From a virus: a DNA stretch of 64,000 bases. The notes below the pieces were generated by a model. That model was not told where the DNA came from and did no database searches. It saw only the letters and a list, made by a program, of their open reading frames with translations. The stretch is taken from the IMG/VR virus record IMGVR_UViG_3300032047_000003, positions 47,568-111,567 of that record. One strand, written 5' to 3'. Below, in pieces: positions 26,492 through 34,934 of this stretch. Positions within the stretch are counted from its first letter, which is position 1, and every line of letters begins with the position of its first letter. The position numbers were made by a program, and so were the translations under genes.

Positions 26492-29400
26492 ATTCACCTC
26501 TAATGTATTGCTCTATAATAGCACTTCTGTCATCATTCATGTAGAAAACTCCAGAAGTATTTGTTCCAAATCTATTTACATTCATTTGCCCTGTAAAAGG
26601 AACGTTGTCCAATTCAGATCTACCTGCAGTTCTTAAAACAGAACCTAAGTTTAAGCCTCTTCCCATTTCTTCTACAATTGGGTTTTCTACGCCTTCCAAA
26701 TAGGGCATTCGGGCCTGAAGCCTTAATCTTTGATTATACATGTCTAAGTCTCCTAAATCGATTCCAGTTCTATCTGCATATCTTATCTTTACGTCATCCA
26801 TTTCTACATCTTCGTGCCATCCCACCCAGTCTGTGCCTGGCATAGGTTTTTCGTAAAAATATTCTTCCAAGCTGGCCAACTTCATTTTTAAATACCTTTC
26901 ATCAATTTGATTTTTATAGCCTGGGTTTAAAGTTGGATCGCCAGCATCCAATCTACTCCAAAGACCTATGTAAAGGTCCCTGTTGTCTTCCGGAACCATT
27001 TCAAGAATTCTCTCTCTATCTTTTTCTGAAGCCATAGAAAAAGCATCAAAAAAAGCTTTTTCTCCTTCTGGCAATGCTTCGTAAATAGCCATAGCATGAG
27101 CCTGAGGATTAACCCCAAAAGTAGTCTTAGAAGCCCTGTAAAGAGCCTGCCTTTTTAAATTACTATCTCCCATTGCTTCAGCTCTATCTGCAATTTTCAT
27201 CTGTTGAATGAACTGCAATTTGTCAAAATATTCATTAGTTTCATTTGCTTTTCTTCTAAAACCTGGGACGTCGCTATAGCCCATTATATGAGCAGCAGAA
27301 TAGAAGGAAGGTCTAAACCAATCACGAATAGGCTTATCCCAAAAAGAATTAACCGTACCATAAAGTCTTTCTTGCTCATAAGACTCTATAGCAGAAATCC
27401 CCATGTAAGAAGGATCTGTTAATAGCTTTTGCGAAGGTCTAAATCCCATTGGAACCAAATATTCTGCAGGGGCTAGCCCTGTTTTTAAAACACTCCTAGC
27501 AGTTCTACCTATAGCCCTTGTTGTATCGCCCAGAAAGGGGATGTCATATGCATCTGGATCCATTTCCCTAATACTTTTGTCAGACATTTTTTCATTAAGC
27601 ATTTTGTCCGTTTTATCCATGTAGGATTCAACAGCTCTATTCATTTTGCCCGAAGCTCTTTGCTTGTACATGTTTTCTCTAAGCATAATAAACTCTCTAG
27701 AGTGAGGAGCTATATCTGCTAGAATGGAATATTTAAAAATATCTGGGTAGTTTTCAGGACTTATGTTTTTTAATTCAGGATGAATAGCAGCATAACCTGC
27801 TCCAGGAAGTCTTACCTCGCCATACTTTACATTTCTATATGGATCTCCATATTTAAACCTATCAGGCATCCAAGTAGGCATTGAATTGACAATTGGATTA
27901 TAGTGTTGAATCATAGACCTTTCTCTTGGCAGAAAACGTCTAATCGGTTCAGTAGTAAAGAACCCGCCGCCTAGTTCTTTTTTCCAAAAGTCTTCTTTTG
28001 CCGAAAACATTTTACCCGCACTTTCTAAAACAGGTCTTTGTATTCCAAAAGTTTCTTCTCCCGTAAGAGCTTTTGTATACATGTTTTTAGCCCAACCGGT
28101 AAGACCTTCAAGCTCTCTAAACTGATACTGCAATTCTCCCGCTACAAAACTGCTGGAAAACGGAGACATTGGCTTGCCAGGGCTAATACCCCCCAGCTTT
28201 CCGCTAGGCCCTTTGTATTCGTTTCTGTGAGCAAACTCAACGTCTCCTTGTTCGTTAACCCTCATAAACTCATTTACATGCATCAACTTTGGAGGTTTAA
28301 TTAAACGGCCTACCGTGGCTGACAAAAGCTTTCCAATTACCGGCACATTTTCAAAAGCTCCCCCAGTTATAGGATAGGGCCTGTCGTAGTAGTTTTCTCT
28401 TTCCAGTTGATAAGTAAAGTTTTCTAACAAAAAGTTGTGTATCGGAGATCGATTGACTTTATACCTTGCTTTATCTGTCGCCTGAGACATGTAAGCTACA
28501 TAGTCATGTGGTCTGAAATACGAAACACCCTTACCTTCATAAGAACTTCCGCCGCCCTCCCACCAGCGCCCTTTTCTCACCTCTACTAGTTGCCTTCCAG
28601 AGTATATTTCATTAAGCTCTGTAGGACCCTTCATAGACCCAAGAAGGCCACCAGTTACAAACTGTTGAGCTAGCAGACCTCCAAGAAATAAACTTCCGTA
28701 TCTGCCAAATTTAGTTTTATAGTTTAATTTCTTCGCAGCCTCAGTAAAGCCTTCACCTTCTTTTGTTGCTCCAAAAAACGAATGTATTATAGAAGCGTTA
28801 GCAGTTTCAATTTTCTTTCTAATCCCGCCAAACATTGAAGTGTCATCTATATACCTTGCGTCAATTTCTTCAAGCTTTCTTAAAAAAGACTGATTCATCG
28901 GATTGTTTAACCCTGATTCCATTTCTTTTTTAACTGCAAGTCCTTGCTCGAATCTTAACGACAGCTCTTCTTGAATCGCTGCAAGTCCTTTTTCACCGAA
29001 TTCCCTTTTGCTGACGTCCATAAGTAACGAAGACAATTTCATTCTTGAGAAATTAGATTCAGATTCCAATAACTCTCTAAGTAAAATATTTTCGTCAACC
29101 GTCATTGCGTCGATTAACGTTCTAGGCCCTTTAAAAATTCTATCTGCTTTTTCGGTTAAAAACCCTTCGCCCTTTATTCCTGCTTGCGTAAATTCTTTTG
29201 CTACTGGAAACTCTGTAAAAAACATCGATCTTACAGATTGCTTTTGGTAGTATCGTAAACCTCTACTAACTAAAGCATTTTCGTCAAATGCAATTTCAGG
29301 AGAAATGCCTAGTTTTATTTTTTGCGATTCATCTAACTTTTCATATATTCTGCTAGAGATAGGTTTGCCACTGGCTCCACTGGCTAGAGCCAAAGAAAGA

Positions 29401-30719
29401 CCTACAAAAGCCCCCGTCTTCCAATCGGAAACTCCTGGAAGAATGCCTTCCATAGTCCTCCTGTAAGAATTCATGAATGTGACTTCTCCTAAAGCTGCGG
29501 TTGCGATATGAGCATTCTTGTACATGGTATAGGCGCCGGCTCCAATTCCTTGATCGAAGCCGGGCAGTATAAGCTGAGCTGCAAAAGCAGCGCCTGCAAA
29601 CATTCTAGTTTTTTTAGGATCTAAAGTTTTAAATAGTTTTTGAGCAGCATGCCCACCCGCCAAAGAAGTCGCAGCGGAAAATACAACATTTCCTAAAAAA
29701 CCAGTTTCACTTCTCCAATAGTCGGCTTCTTTTAAACCTACTCCCAATGCACCGAGCTTAAAGGCTTTAAAGCCAAACCTCATAAACATTTCAGAAGCCC
29801 TTCCAGGCTTAACCGTAAGCCCTAAGCCAAAAGAGCTTTCTAATTTGCTTGAAAGCCTATTAACTACAGGGACTTGCTCTGTAGCAGTTTCAAGAAGTCT
29901 GTTGGTTCTGTCTAAGCCAAAAGCAAAAATACTTCTAAAGAAAGTAAACTTGTCGTTTGACTTCACAGACTTTATCGGAAGGAACATCGATTTGTTTTCT
30001 TTTTTTACGTCATCGATTACTTCTGAATAAGAAAATATCCTTTCAAATGCTCTTCTAGTATTGGTTCCAAAATCATCGGCAAAGCCTTGAGCCAAACCAT
30101 ACGCATAAGCTACCGGATTCGTAACTGGAAGTCGAGAGCCAAATCTTCCGCTCCTACTATCGAAAGAAGTTCGTTGAAGCAAAGACACCTTGTTCGAAAC
30201 AAGACGTCTTTCATCTCCCTGTTCGAAGAACAAAGAACCTTGAGTAGACCCTTTTTCTATCTCATAGGAAAAGCTATATCGACCCTTGCCTATGTCTAAG
30301 AAAGCAGACCCAAACTCTTCTTCAAGAACTTTTAACTCTTTTCCAAATTCTTTTTCAAGAAAAACTCTAGTCTCTTTAGAAGCAGACATTTTTTCATCAA
30401 AAACGTACTTATAGAAACCATCTTTTTCAACTAAATCAAGTCCAGAAGGCGAACTAAATGGAGATAAAAATTCAGCAGGTCTAAAGGTATTAAGTAAAGC
30501 GGCAGGCGAATTATACGCTATTTGGCGACCGTACCTTCTAACGTGATCTAGATAGGTTCCCTCTCCGTATTTTATCTGACTTGAAGCAAATGCCGCTCCG
30601 CCTAGGAGACCAAGACCTCCTAGGTAAAACGCACCTCTTTCGGTAGGGTTTTCGTAAGGTTCATATTGCGAAGCACTGTACAGTAAAGACTCGCTACCAT
30701 ATCCAATTCCAGGCGGCAT
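26481..30719 (-). CDS. Giant virion protein (1412 aa), candidate tape measure or ejected partner of the RNA polymerase
   Basis: 1412-aa protein with SD GGAGAT before ATG 30719. It follows the two tail chaperone-like genes, which is where the tape measure gene normally lies. Several Gly/Ala-rich hydrophobic stretches could span a membrane, near residues 28-50, 345-393, 435-450 and 675-697. A distinctive block near residue 955 reads GDPYRNVKYGEVRLPGAGY. The last 21 residues share a signature with the polymerase encoded next door (F-x2-ND-x-R ... E-x-YIR). No enzyme motif is seen. A tape measure that becomes an ejection channel, or an injected partner protein, would both fit. The function is inferred. 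Confidence 0.65.
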   Translation of the reverse strand: MPPGIGYGSESLLYSASQYEPYENPTERGAFYLGGLGLLGGAAFASSQIKYGEGTYLDHVRRYGRQIAYNSPAALLNTFRPAEFLSPFSSPSGLDLVEKDGFYKYVFDEKMSASKETRVFLEKEFGKELKVLEEEFGSAFLDIGKGRYSFSYEIEKGSTQGSLFFEQGDERRLVSNKVSLLQRTSFDSRSGRFGSRLPVTNPVAYAYGLAQGFADDFGTNTRRAFERIFSYSEVIDDVKKENKSMFLPIKSVKSNDKFTFFRSIFAFGLDRTNRLLETATEQVPVVNRLSSKLESSFGLGLTVKPGRASEMFMRFGFKAFKLGALGVGLKEADYWRSETGFLGNVVFSAATSLAGGHAAQKLFKTLDPKKTRMFAGAAFAAQLILPGFDQGIGAGAYTMYKNAHIATAALGEVTFMNSYRRTMEGILPGVSDWKTGAFVGLSLALASGASGKPISSRIYEKLDESQKIKLGISPEIAFDENALVSRGLRYYQKQSVRSMFFTEFPVAKEFTQAGIKGEGFLTEKADRIFKGPRTLIDAMTVDENILLRELLESESNFSRMKLSSLLMDVSKREFGEKGLAAIQEELSLRFEQGLAVKKEMESGLNNPMNQSFLRKLEEIDARYIDDTSMFGGIRKKIETANASIIHSFFGATKEGEGFTEAAKKLNYKTKFGRYGSLFLGGLLAQQFVTGGLLGSMKGPTELNEIYSGRQLVEVRKGRWWEGGGSSYEGKGVSYFRPHDYVAYMSQATDKARYKVNRSPIHNFLLENFTYQLERENYYDRPYPITGGAFENVPVIGKLLSATVGRLIKPPKLMHVNEFMRVNEQGDVEFAHRNEYKGPSGKLGGISPGKPMSPFSSSFVAGELQYQFRELEGLTGWAKNMYTKALTGEETFGIQRPVLESAGKMFSAKEDFWKKELGGGFFTTEPIRRFLPRERSMIQHYNPIVNSMPTWMPDRFKYGDPYRNVKYGEVRLPGAGYAAIHPELKNISPENYPDIFKYSILADIAPHSREFIMLRENMYKQRASGKMNRAVESYMDKTDKMLNEKMSDKSIREMDPDAYDIPFLGDTTRAIGRTARSVLKTGLAPAEYLVPMGFRPSQKLLTDPSYMGISAIESYEQERLYGTVNSFWDKPIRDWFRPSFYSAAHIMGYSDVPGFRRKANETNEYFDKLQFIQQMKIADRAEAMGDSNLKRQALYRASKTTFGVNPQAHAMAIYEALPEGEKAFFDAFSMASEKDRERILEMVPEDNRDLYIGLWSRLDAGDPTLNPGYKNQIDERYLKMKLASLEEYFYEKPMPGTDWVGWHEDVEMDDVKIRYADRTGIDLGDLDMYNQRLRLQARMPYLEGVENPIVEEMGRGLNLGSVLRTAGRSELDNVPFTGQMNVNRFGTNTSGVFYMNDDRSAIIEQYIRGEYGF

Positions 30720-30724
30720 AATAC

Positions 30725-31396
30725 TTATCTCCTTCTACTGTCCAATTTCCTCGCTTGACCTTTGGTTAGGTTCGAGCTCTTTTTGCTATCGGCTATATTA
30801 TTATAAGCGTCCTCAACATCCATTGGGTTTTGATTCTTCATTATAGCAGCATTTTCTGCTGCAAAGTCAATTCCATGAGATGGTTTATTTTTCTTTTTAG
30901 GCTGCTTGCCCACTTTGCTTAAATCCAAAAGCTCATAGTCGCTTTGTTTTTTCTTTAAAACATTTTCAGAAATACTAAACTTTTCAATAAACTCTACTCT
31001 CGTCCAAGACTCTATATCTTCTAAAGAGTACATGGGGAAAGCTGTTACTATCACTGCTCTCATATACTCATGCAAAGTATCGGGCGGATTCTTTCTTCTA
31101 AAAGAACTTATATCTGAAATGATCGTTTTCGTATCGCAATCACCAGATAAAAAAAGTATAAGCTTACCCAAAGAAACAGTTATTCCAGCATGCAAGGATT
31201 CAGGCAGCAAGCCTGTGTTACCTACATAGCAGTACTTGAAAACTTGTTCTTCTAACTCGTTTGGAAGGAAAATCCCAGACGATCTTAGCGAAACAATCTT
31301 TCTGTACTCTTTTATAGATAAAAGCTTGTATCTAAACACTCCAATTCCAGGAATTTGAGTAGAATAAAGGTCTGTTTTGAGTAAGCTTTCTAACAC
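30725..31396 (-). CDS. Probable second tail-assembly chaperone (223 aa)
   Basis: 223-aa protein beginning at GTG 31396 without a clear SD, four nt after the stop of the 249-aa chaperone-like gene, so reinitiation is likely. The N-terminal 130 residues are helical (YKLLSIKEYRKIVSLRSSG, then a LSGDCDTKT segment) and the C-terminal 60 residues are Lys/Asn-rich and probably disordered. Pairs of such proteins before the giant tape-measure slot act as chaperones for the tape measure in many phages. There the second is often made by a frameshift. Here the frame is closed by a TGA just upstream of the GTG, so separate initiation is favoured. Confidence 0.55.
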   Translation of the reverse strand: MLESLLKTDLYSTQIPGIGVFRYKLLSIKEYRKIVSLRSSGIFLPNELEEQVFKYCYVGNTGLLPESLHAGITVSLGKLILFLSGDCDTKTIISDISSFRRKNPPDTLHEYMRAVIVTAFPMYSLEDIESWTRVEFIEKFSISENVLKKKQSDYELLDLSKVGKQPKKKNKPSHGIDFAAENAAIMKNQNPMDVEDAYNNIADSKKSSNLTKGQARKLDSRRR

Positions 31397-31400
31397 GGAA

Positions 31401-32150
31401 TTACAACTGTGTCGTCAATAGCATCAATTGTTGCGGAGATAAAAATCCAGATTGAATCATAATTGCTTCATACAAGCCGTCTACAACTCCTGCTCTAGAG
31501 TTATAAAAGAACTCAACAGGCAATGGCTTTGGCCACAAAACGCAATTCTGTACAACTTTTTCTTTCAACATGTTTTCAATGTTAATGTCTCCAGTCTCTT
31601 GCGCTTTTCTTACAATTTCTTGAATTTTCTGATGTTGTCCCCTAGTAAGGAATGAATAAATATACACGTCTGACTCACTAAAAGCCATAACGTAAACAGA
31701 GTTTCTTCCTCTTTGCTGCTTCCACAAGTTGATCTGAGCTTCGTTCGGTGCGTTTTTTAACTTCCCTAAAGCGCCCAAAATTTGATTTTTCATTGCGTCT
31801 TCATTGCTTTCCGGAGCTGTTGCTTCTTCTGTTGCAGAATTGACAGCTGCTTTTTTTTCTGCCAGCTTTCTCTCTAGCTCTTCTAATTCGTTTTCTAAAC
31901 TTTGCGATTCCATCATTTCCTCTCTTTGAATTACTTTCTTTTGTTTTGAATTTTTTCTTACGATCTTTCTAGCGCCAGTATCGCTTTTCATTTTCTTTTC
32001 ACTTGGTAACTTTTTGTTGCTTTCGTTTATCTCTTCATTGAAGTCTTCCAAGTGTTCAAGTATTTCGTCACCCGTAGGGGAAACGCTTTTTAAAGCATTC
32101 ATTTGCTTTTGATTTAAATCTGCACCAAGTTTAATTTTTTCTTGATTCAT
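31401..32150 (-). CDS. Tail-assembly (tape measure) chaperone
   Basis: 249-aa protein, ATG 32150 with GGAGA upstream. A short out-of-frame ATG lies 4 nt earlier. Residues 1-110 are charged and partly coiled coil (ELEELERKLAEKKAAV). Residues 125-245 form the recognisable domain: RNSVYVMAFSESDVYIYS, then LTRGQHQKIQEI, VLWPKPLPVEFF and a C-terminal IQSGFLSPQQ helix. This pattern occurs in tail-assembly chaperones that sit between tube and tape-measure genes. Such proteins bind the tape measure before tube polymerisation and are absent from the mature virion. Assignment rests on motif pattern recalled for the family and on gene order. Confidence 0.65.
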   Translation of the reverse strand: MNQEKIKLGADLNQKQMNALKSVSPTGDEILEHLEDFNEEINESNKKLPSEKKMKSDTGARKIVRKNSKQKKVIQREEMMESQSLENELEELERKLAEKKAAVNSATEEATAPESNEDAMKNQILGALGKLKNAPNEAQINLWKQQRGRNSVYVMAFSESDVYIYSFLTRGQHQKIQEIVRKAQETGDINIENMLKEKVVQNCVLWPKPLPVEFFYNSRAGVVDGLYEAIMIQSGFLSPQQLMLLTTQL

Positions 32151-32162
32151 TCATTCTCCTTA

Positions 32163-32951
32163 TCAATTAGATATAATGTCTTTTCCAAAAAAAGAAAATT
32201 CTTGCAAAAGTACATCTTCGTTTATTTGTATTGTTCCGCCAATTTGATTAATATAACAAGATACAATTTCCATATGATTTTTTGCTGCAACTGTATTTTG
32301 CTCTGGTCGATCGCCAAAATATATCTTAATGTTAAATGGACCGCTTAACAAAGCGTTAATTGTACTTCTATTAGCAATCCCTGATGGAATTTTAACTGGA
32401 TTTTCTTTTGATTGCAAACTAAAATCCTCTAAAAGATTTTGCCCTAAAGAAATTGCATCAAATTTATCATATGTATCACTATACATTATCCGCTCAACAT
32501 ATTCATAAAAAGCGTCATGTTTATTAGGCAAAAGACTTACTCCTCCTTCATTACAAAAATTTTGCCTAATATGTTTCATATGATATTGATAAGCGTTCAT
32601 ATAACCATCAAGGCCTTCGCTACTCGCAGAATAAGGGGAACTGTAACTTCCTATACTTTCTCCTGCTTTAAACTTAGTATACTCTTTTCCACTTCCAGCT
32701 TTAATTCTTTTAGAAAGAATGCTTTTTGCTACTGTGTTGAATTCCACAAAGTTTACTACAAATGTTCCTCTAACTATTTTTTGACCAGGCGCTACAGCAT
32801 CAAAAGTTCTAGAAGCATATCCGTAAATGGGTGTTGAGCTATCTTGAAGCTGATAAGATATACCAGCAACATCCAGTTGCTCCTTTTCGCTAAAAAAAAC
32901 GCTTACATTCGCTCCACAAAAATATTCATAGTTATATTGCTTTACTGACAT
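32163..32951 (-). CDS. Tail-tube-like virion protein (262 aa), third of three related genes
   Basis: 262-aa protein, ATG 32951 with strong SD AAGGAGT. Residues 10-85 show a tube-like beta pattern: VAGISYQLQDSSTPIYGY, a loop, then VAPGQKIVRGTFVVNFV. The same order (SYxxQxxxxPIY, then a Gly-containing loop, then a GT strand) appears in the tube protein at 34260-34922 and, more loosely, in the gene between. It probably forms part of the tube, its terminator or the connection to the baseplate. The C-terminal half is less similar and ends QEFSFFGKDIIS. Confidence 0.55.
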   Translation of the reverse strand: MSVKQYNYEYFCGANVSVFFSEKEQLDVAGISYQLQDSSTPIYGYASRTFDAVAPGQKIVRGTFVVNFVEFNTVAKSILSKRIKAGSGKEYTKFKAGESIGSYSSPYSASSEGLDGYMNAYQYHMKHIRQNFCNEGGVSLLPNKHDAFYEYVERIMYSDTYDKFDAISLGQNLLEDFSLQSKENPVKIPSGIANRSTINALLSGPFNIKIYFGDRPEQNTVAAKNHMEIVSCYINQIGGTIQINEDVLLQEFSFFGKDIISN

Positions 32952-32954
32952 TAA

Positions 32955-34169
32955 TTACTCCTTATTTTCTTTATCTATACTTGCGTTAGTAGTAAACCCT
33001 ATATTGTCGTAACCTTCATCTGTTTTTACCACTATGGAGTATTCTTCTGTATTCGTATCGTAAATCACATCCACATTTTGCTCATCTAAATCATTCCTAT
33101 TTTCAAGTTCTTTTAAAAATTCATATGTAGAGCTTTCAGGATCTGACAGTTTTCTTAAAATAGCATTTTGAATTCCATCAAATTGGTTGGCTATTCTATT
33201 GTACTTTGATAAAGGTTTTATATCTTGAGCAATAAACTGATATGATATTTCTGTTACCATGTCGTTTACAGAAGTAACTATACCTTCTGAGATGAACCTT
33301 ATCCCCTCTATGTAAACGCCGACAGTGTTAAAATCTCCATTTGAATTATTCAAACTTGCTTTCCCTAAATTGAATGTTTGATTATTCTTTGGTCGCGACC
33401 AATCTACTTTTTGTTTTTTAATGTAATCCTTTTTAAATTCTTTTTTATCGATAACAACAGAATTATCACCAACCTTTATCTGTTTGACAGCCGATTCTTC
33501 AACTTGACGGTTGCCTCCACTAGTCAATTGAGAACCAATATACCTATTATCTTGATCTAGTTTTAAAACCGATGAAATATAAGTATCGTGGGTGGCCAAA
33601 TTCATCGATGGATCCTTTCCATATTTAAACGATACTTCATTATAATCAGCTATACTGTTTGGATCGTAATACTCTGATACATATTCTAAAAATAAATTGA
33701 AAGTTGGTATTAATGGAGCTATTCTGTTTACCATCTCAAGATCATCATTAGTACCACCGGCATCTAGCATAGTTTTCAAATCACTAAAATACCCCATGCC
33801 AAAGCTGTTATTCATATCTCTTGACCATTTCACTTTTTGATTGTTATCGGAAGTCAATTTCAAAAGACCCTTTAGAGGATTATCGTCTATTACTGTAACT
33901 ACAATTGTTCCGGCAATTTCTCTTACCGAACTAGCGTATCCCCTTACGCCTCTAGAACCCAAAGCTCTTGCTCTTCCGACAGGCTCATACACCTGGACTG
34001 AAACCGTACTCAAAGATTCAACCATTTCAGTTTTAAAACCTGAGTCTGAATCGTTTTCTACTACCCACCAGCCCTTAACATCGCTTCCCGAGTAAGAGTA
34101 TTTCACATCTAAGCTCGTTTTAGCTCTGTTTTGATTACCATCTTTAATACTTTTTTTATAATTGGCCAT
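32955..34169 (-). CDS. Tail-tube-like virion protein (404 aa), second of three related genes
   Basis: The start is taken at ATG 34169 (MANYKKSIKDG) because GGAG lies six nt upstream. The longer frame begins within a hairpin region and lacks an SD. Residues 40-110 read VSVQVYEPVGRARALGSRG then SSVREIAGTIVVTVID, matching the loop-plus-AGT-strand pattern of the tube protein upstream (RGIAGTMISLMLD). The remaining 290 residues are an extension absent from a plain tube protein. They end in an acidic tail. It may be a tube-initiating, tube-capping or baseplate-proximal ring protein. It follows an intergenic stem-loop that could reduce its expression relative to the tube. Confidence 0.5.
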   Translation of the reverse strand: MANYKKSIKDGNQNRAKTSLDVKYSYSGSDVKGWWVVENDSDSGFKTEMVESLSTVSVQVYEPVGRARALGSRGVRGYASSVREIAGTIVVTVIDDNPLKGLLKLTSDNNQKVKWSRDMNNSFGMGYFSDLKTMLDAGGTNDDLEMVNRIAPLIPTFNLFLEYVSEYYDPNSIADYNEVSFKYGKDPSMNLATHDTYISSVLKLDQDNRYIGSQLTSGGNRQVEESAVKQIKVGDNSVVIDKKEFKKDYIKKQKVDWSRPKNNQTFNLGKASLNNSNGDFNTVGVYIEGIRFISEGIVTSVNDMVTEISYQFIAQDIKPLSKYNRIANQFDGIQNAILRKLSDPESSTYEFLKELENRNDLDEQNVDVIYDTNTEEYSIVVKTDEGYDNIGFTTNASIDKENKE

Positions 34170-34185
34170 TGCAGTCTCCAAAAAG

Positions 34186-34229
34186 AATATCCTTCTCCTG
34201 GATATTATAACATATGTCAAGAGAAGGAT
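34186..34229 (-). terminator. Attenuator-like pair of alternative hairpins between tube and next gene
   Basis: Read on the minus strand, an inverted repeat AATATCC/GGATATT (34186-34206, loop of 7) is followed by CTTTTT, the form of a modest intrinsic terminator. A second repeat, ATCCTTCTC (34229-34221) with GAGAAGGAT (34197-34189), uses part of the same sequence, so the two folds exclude each other. The element lies in the 90-nt gap between the abundant tube gene and the next gene. Confidence 0.45.
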
Positions 34230-34259
34230 AAAATTGTTTTTTAAACTAGAAAGATACTA

Positions 34260-34922
34260 TTAGTAACTTCCAGGATCTGCACTGAACGATCCGCTGCCAG
34301 ACATATCCCAAGAACCCATCGGTTGCCACGGCAACAAGGTTCTACAAACGTAGGTCATTTGATTCTCTATGACGATATCGTCAATAGAGAAACCAGAACC
34401 CTCGTTAAGGATTTCACAGCCATAAATTCTCATTTGAGCCGCTTTTCCATATTCGTTTACTGCAATAATAGTAGTATCGAATGGAGGCAGTTGATCCACG
34501 TAGCTCGTTTTCTGAAGTGACCAGTCAGCGCTCAAAGCGCTTGCGTTTGCTGACTGACTAGGCTCGTTCAAGTCATTCAAGCCTACTCCCGAATCACTAA
34601 CTCTCAAAGAGTCCAAGTCGTCTGCTGTTGCAAAGATTTCTTCTGAATCCGCCAAATACTGCTTGCTAGCAAAAGGCTCCTCAAACAATAAATGCTTATC
34701 AAGCATTAAAGAAATCATAGTTCCAGCAATACCTCTTTTTCCTCTCGAAAAAGAAAGTGGATCTACTTTACCCATGACATAAATTGGAGCTTTTTCCCTT
34801 TGGACTGCATACGAAACCGCTTGCATTTGTCCAATTGGAGTGCCGCCAATAATTACTTTGATATCTACACCAGAAAAACTGGTGTAGGTTCTCGCTAAAT
34901 CTAATGATGATTGATTACTCAT
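34260..34922 (-). CDS. Tail tube protein
   Basis: 220-aa protein directly after the sheath gene, the standard position of the tube protein. The tube forms the inner channel through which DNA passes and is surrounded by the sheath. ATG 34922 is preceded by GGAG. Residues 15-75 give the characteristic beta pattern: GVDIKVIIGGTPIGQMQAVS, YAVQREKAPIYVMG, then RGIAGTMISLMLD. The length is within the usual range for myovirus tube proteins. The gene is followed by a stem-loop and two related longer genes. Confidence 0.75.
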   Translation of the reverse strand: MSNQSSLDLARTYTSFSGVDIKVIIGGTPIGQMQAVSYAVQREKAPIYVMGKVDPLSFSRGKRGIAGTMISLMLDKHLLFEEPFASKQYLADSEEIFATADDLDSLRVSDSGVGLNDLNEPSQSANASALSADWSLQKTSYVDQLPPFDTTIIAVNEYGKAAQMRIYGCEILNEGSGFSIDDIVIENQMTYVCRTLLPWQPMGSWDMSGSGSFSADPGSY

Positions 34923-34934
34923 TTTTTACTTCTC

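Noticed and set aside
31394-31420. Programmed frameshift between the two tail chaperone genes
   Set aside because: The downstream frame is closed by a TGA shortly before its GTG start and there is no slippery heptamer, so ordinary reinitiation is more likely.
34200-34220. TTGACA and TATAAT boxes on the minus strand
   Set aside because: They are only 5 nt apart, so they cannot form a sigma70 promoter.
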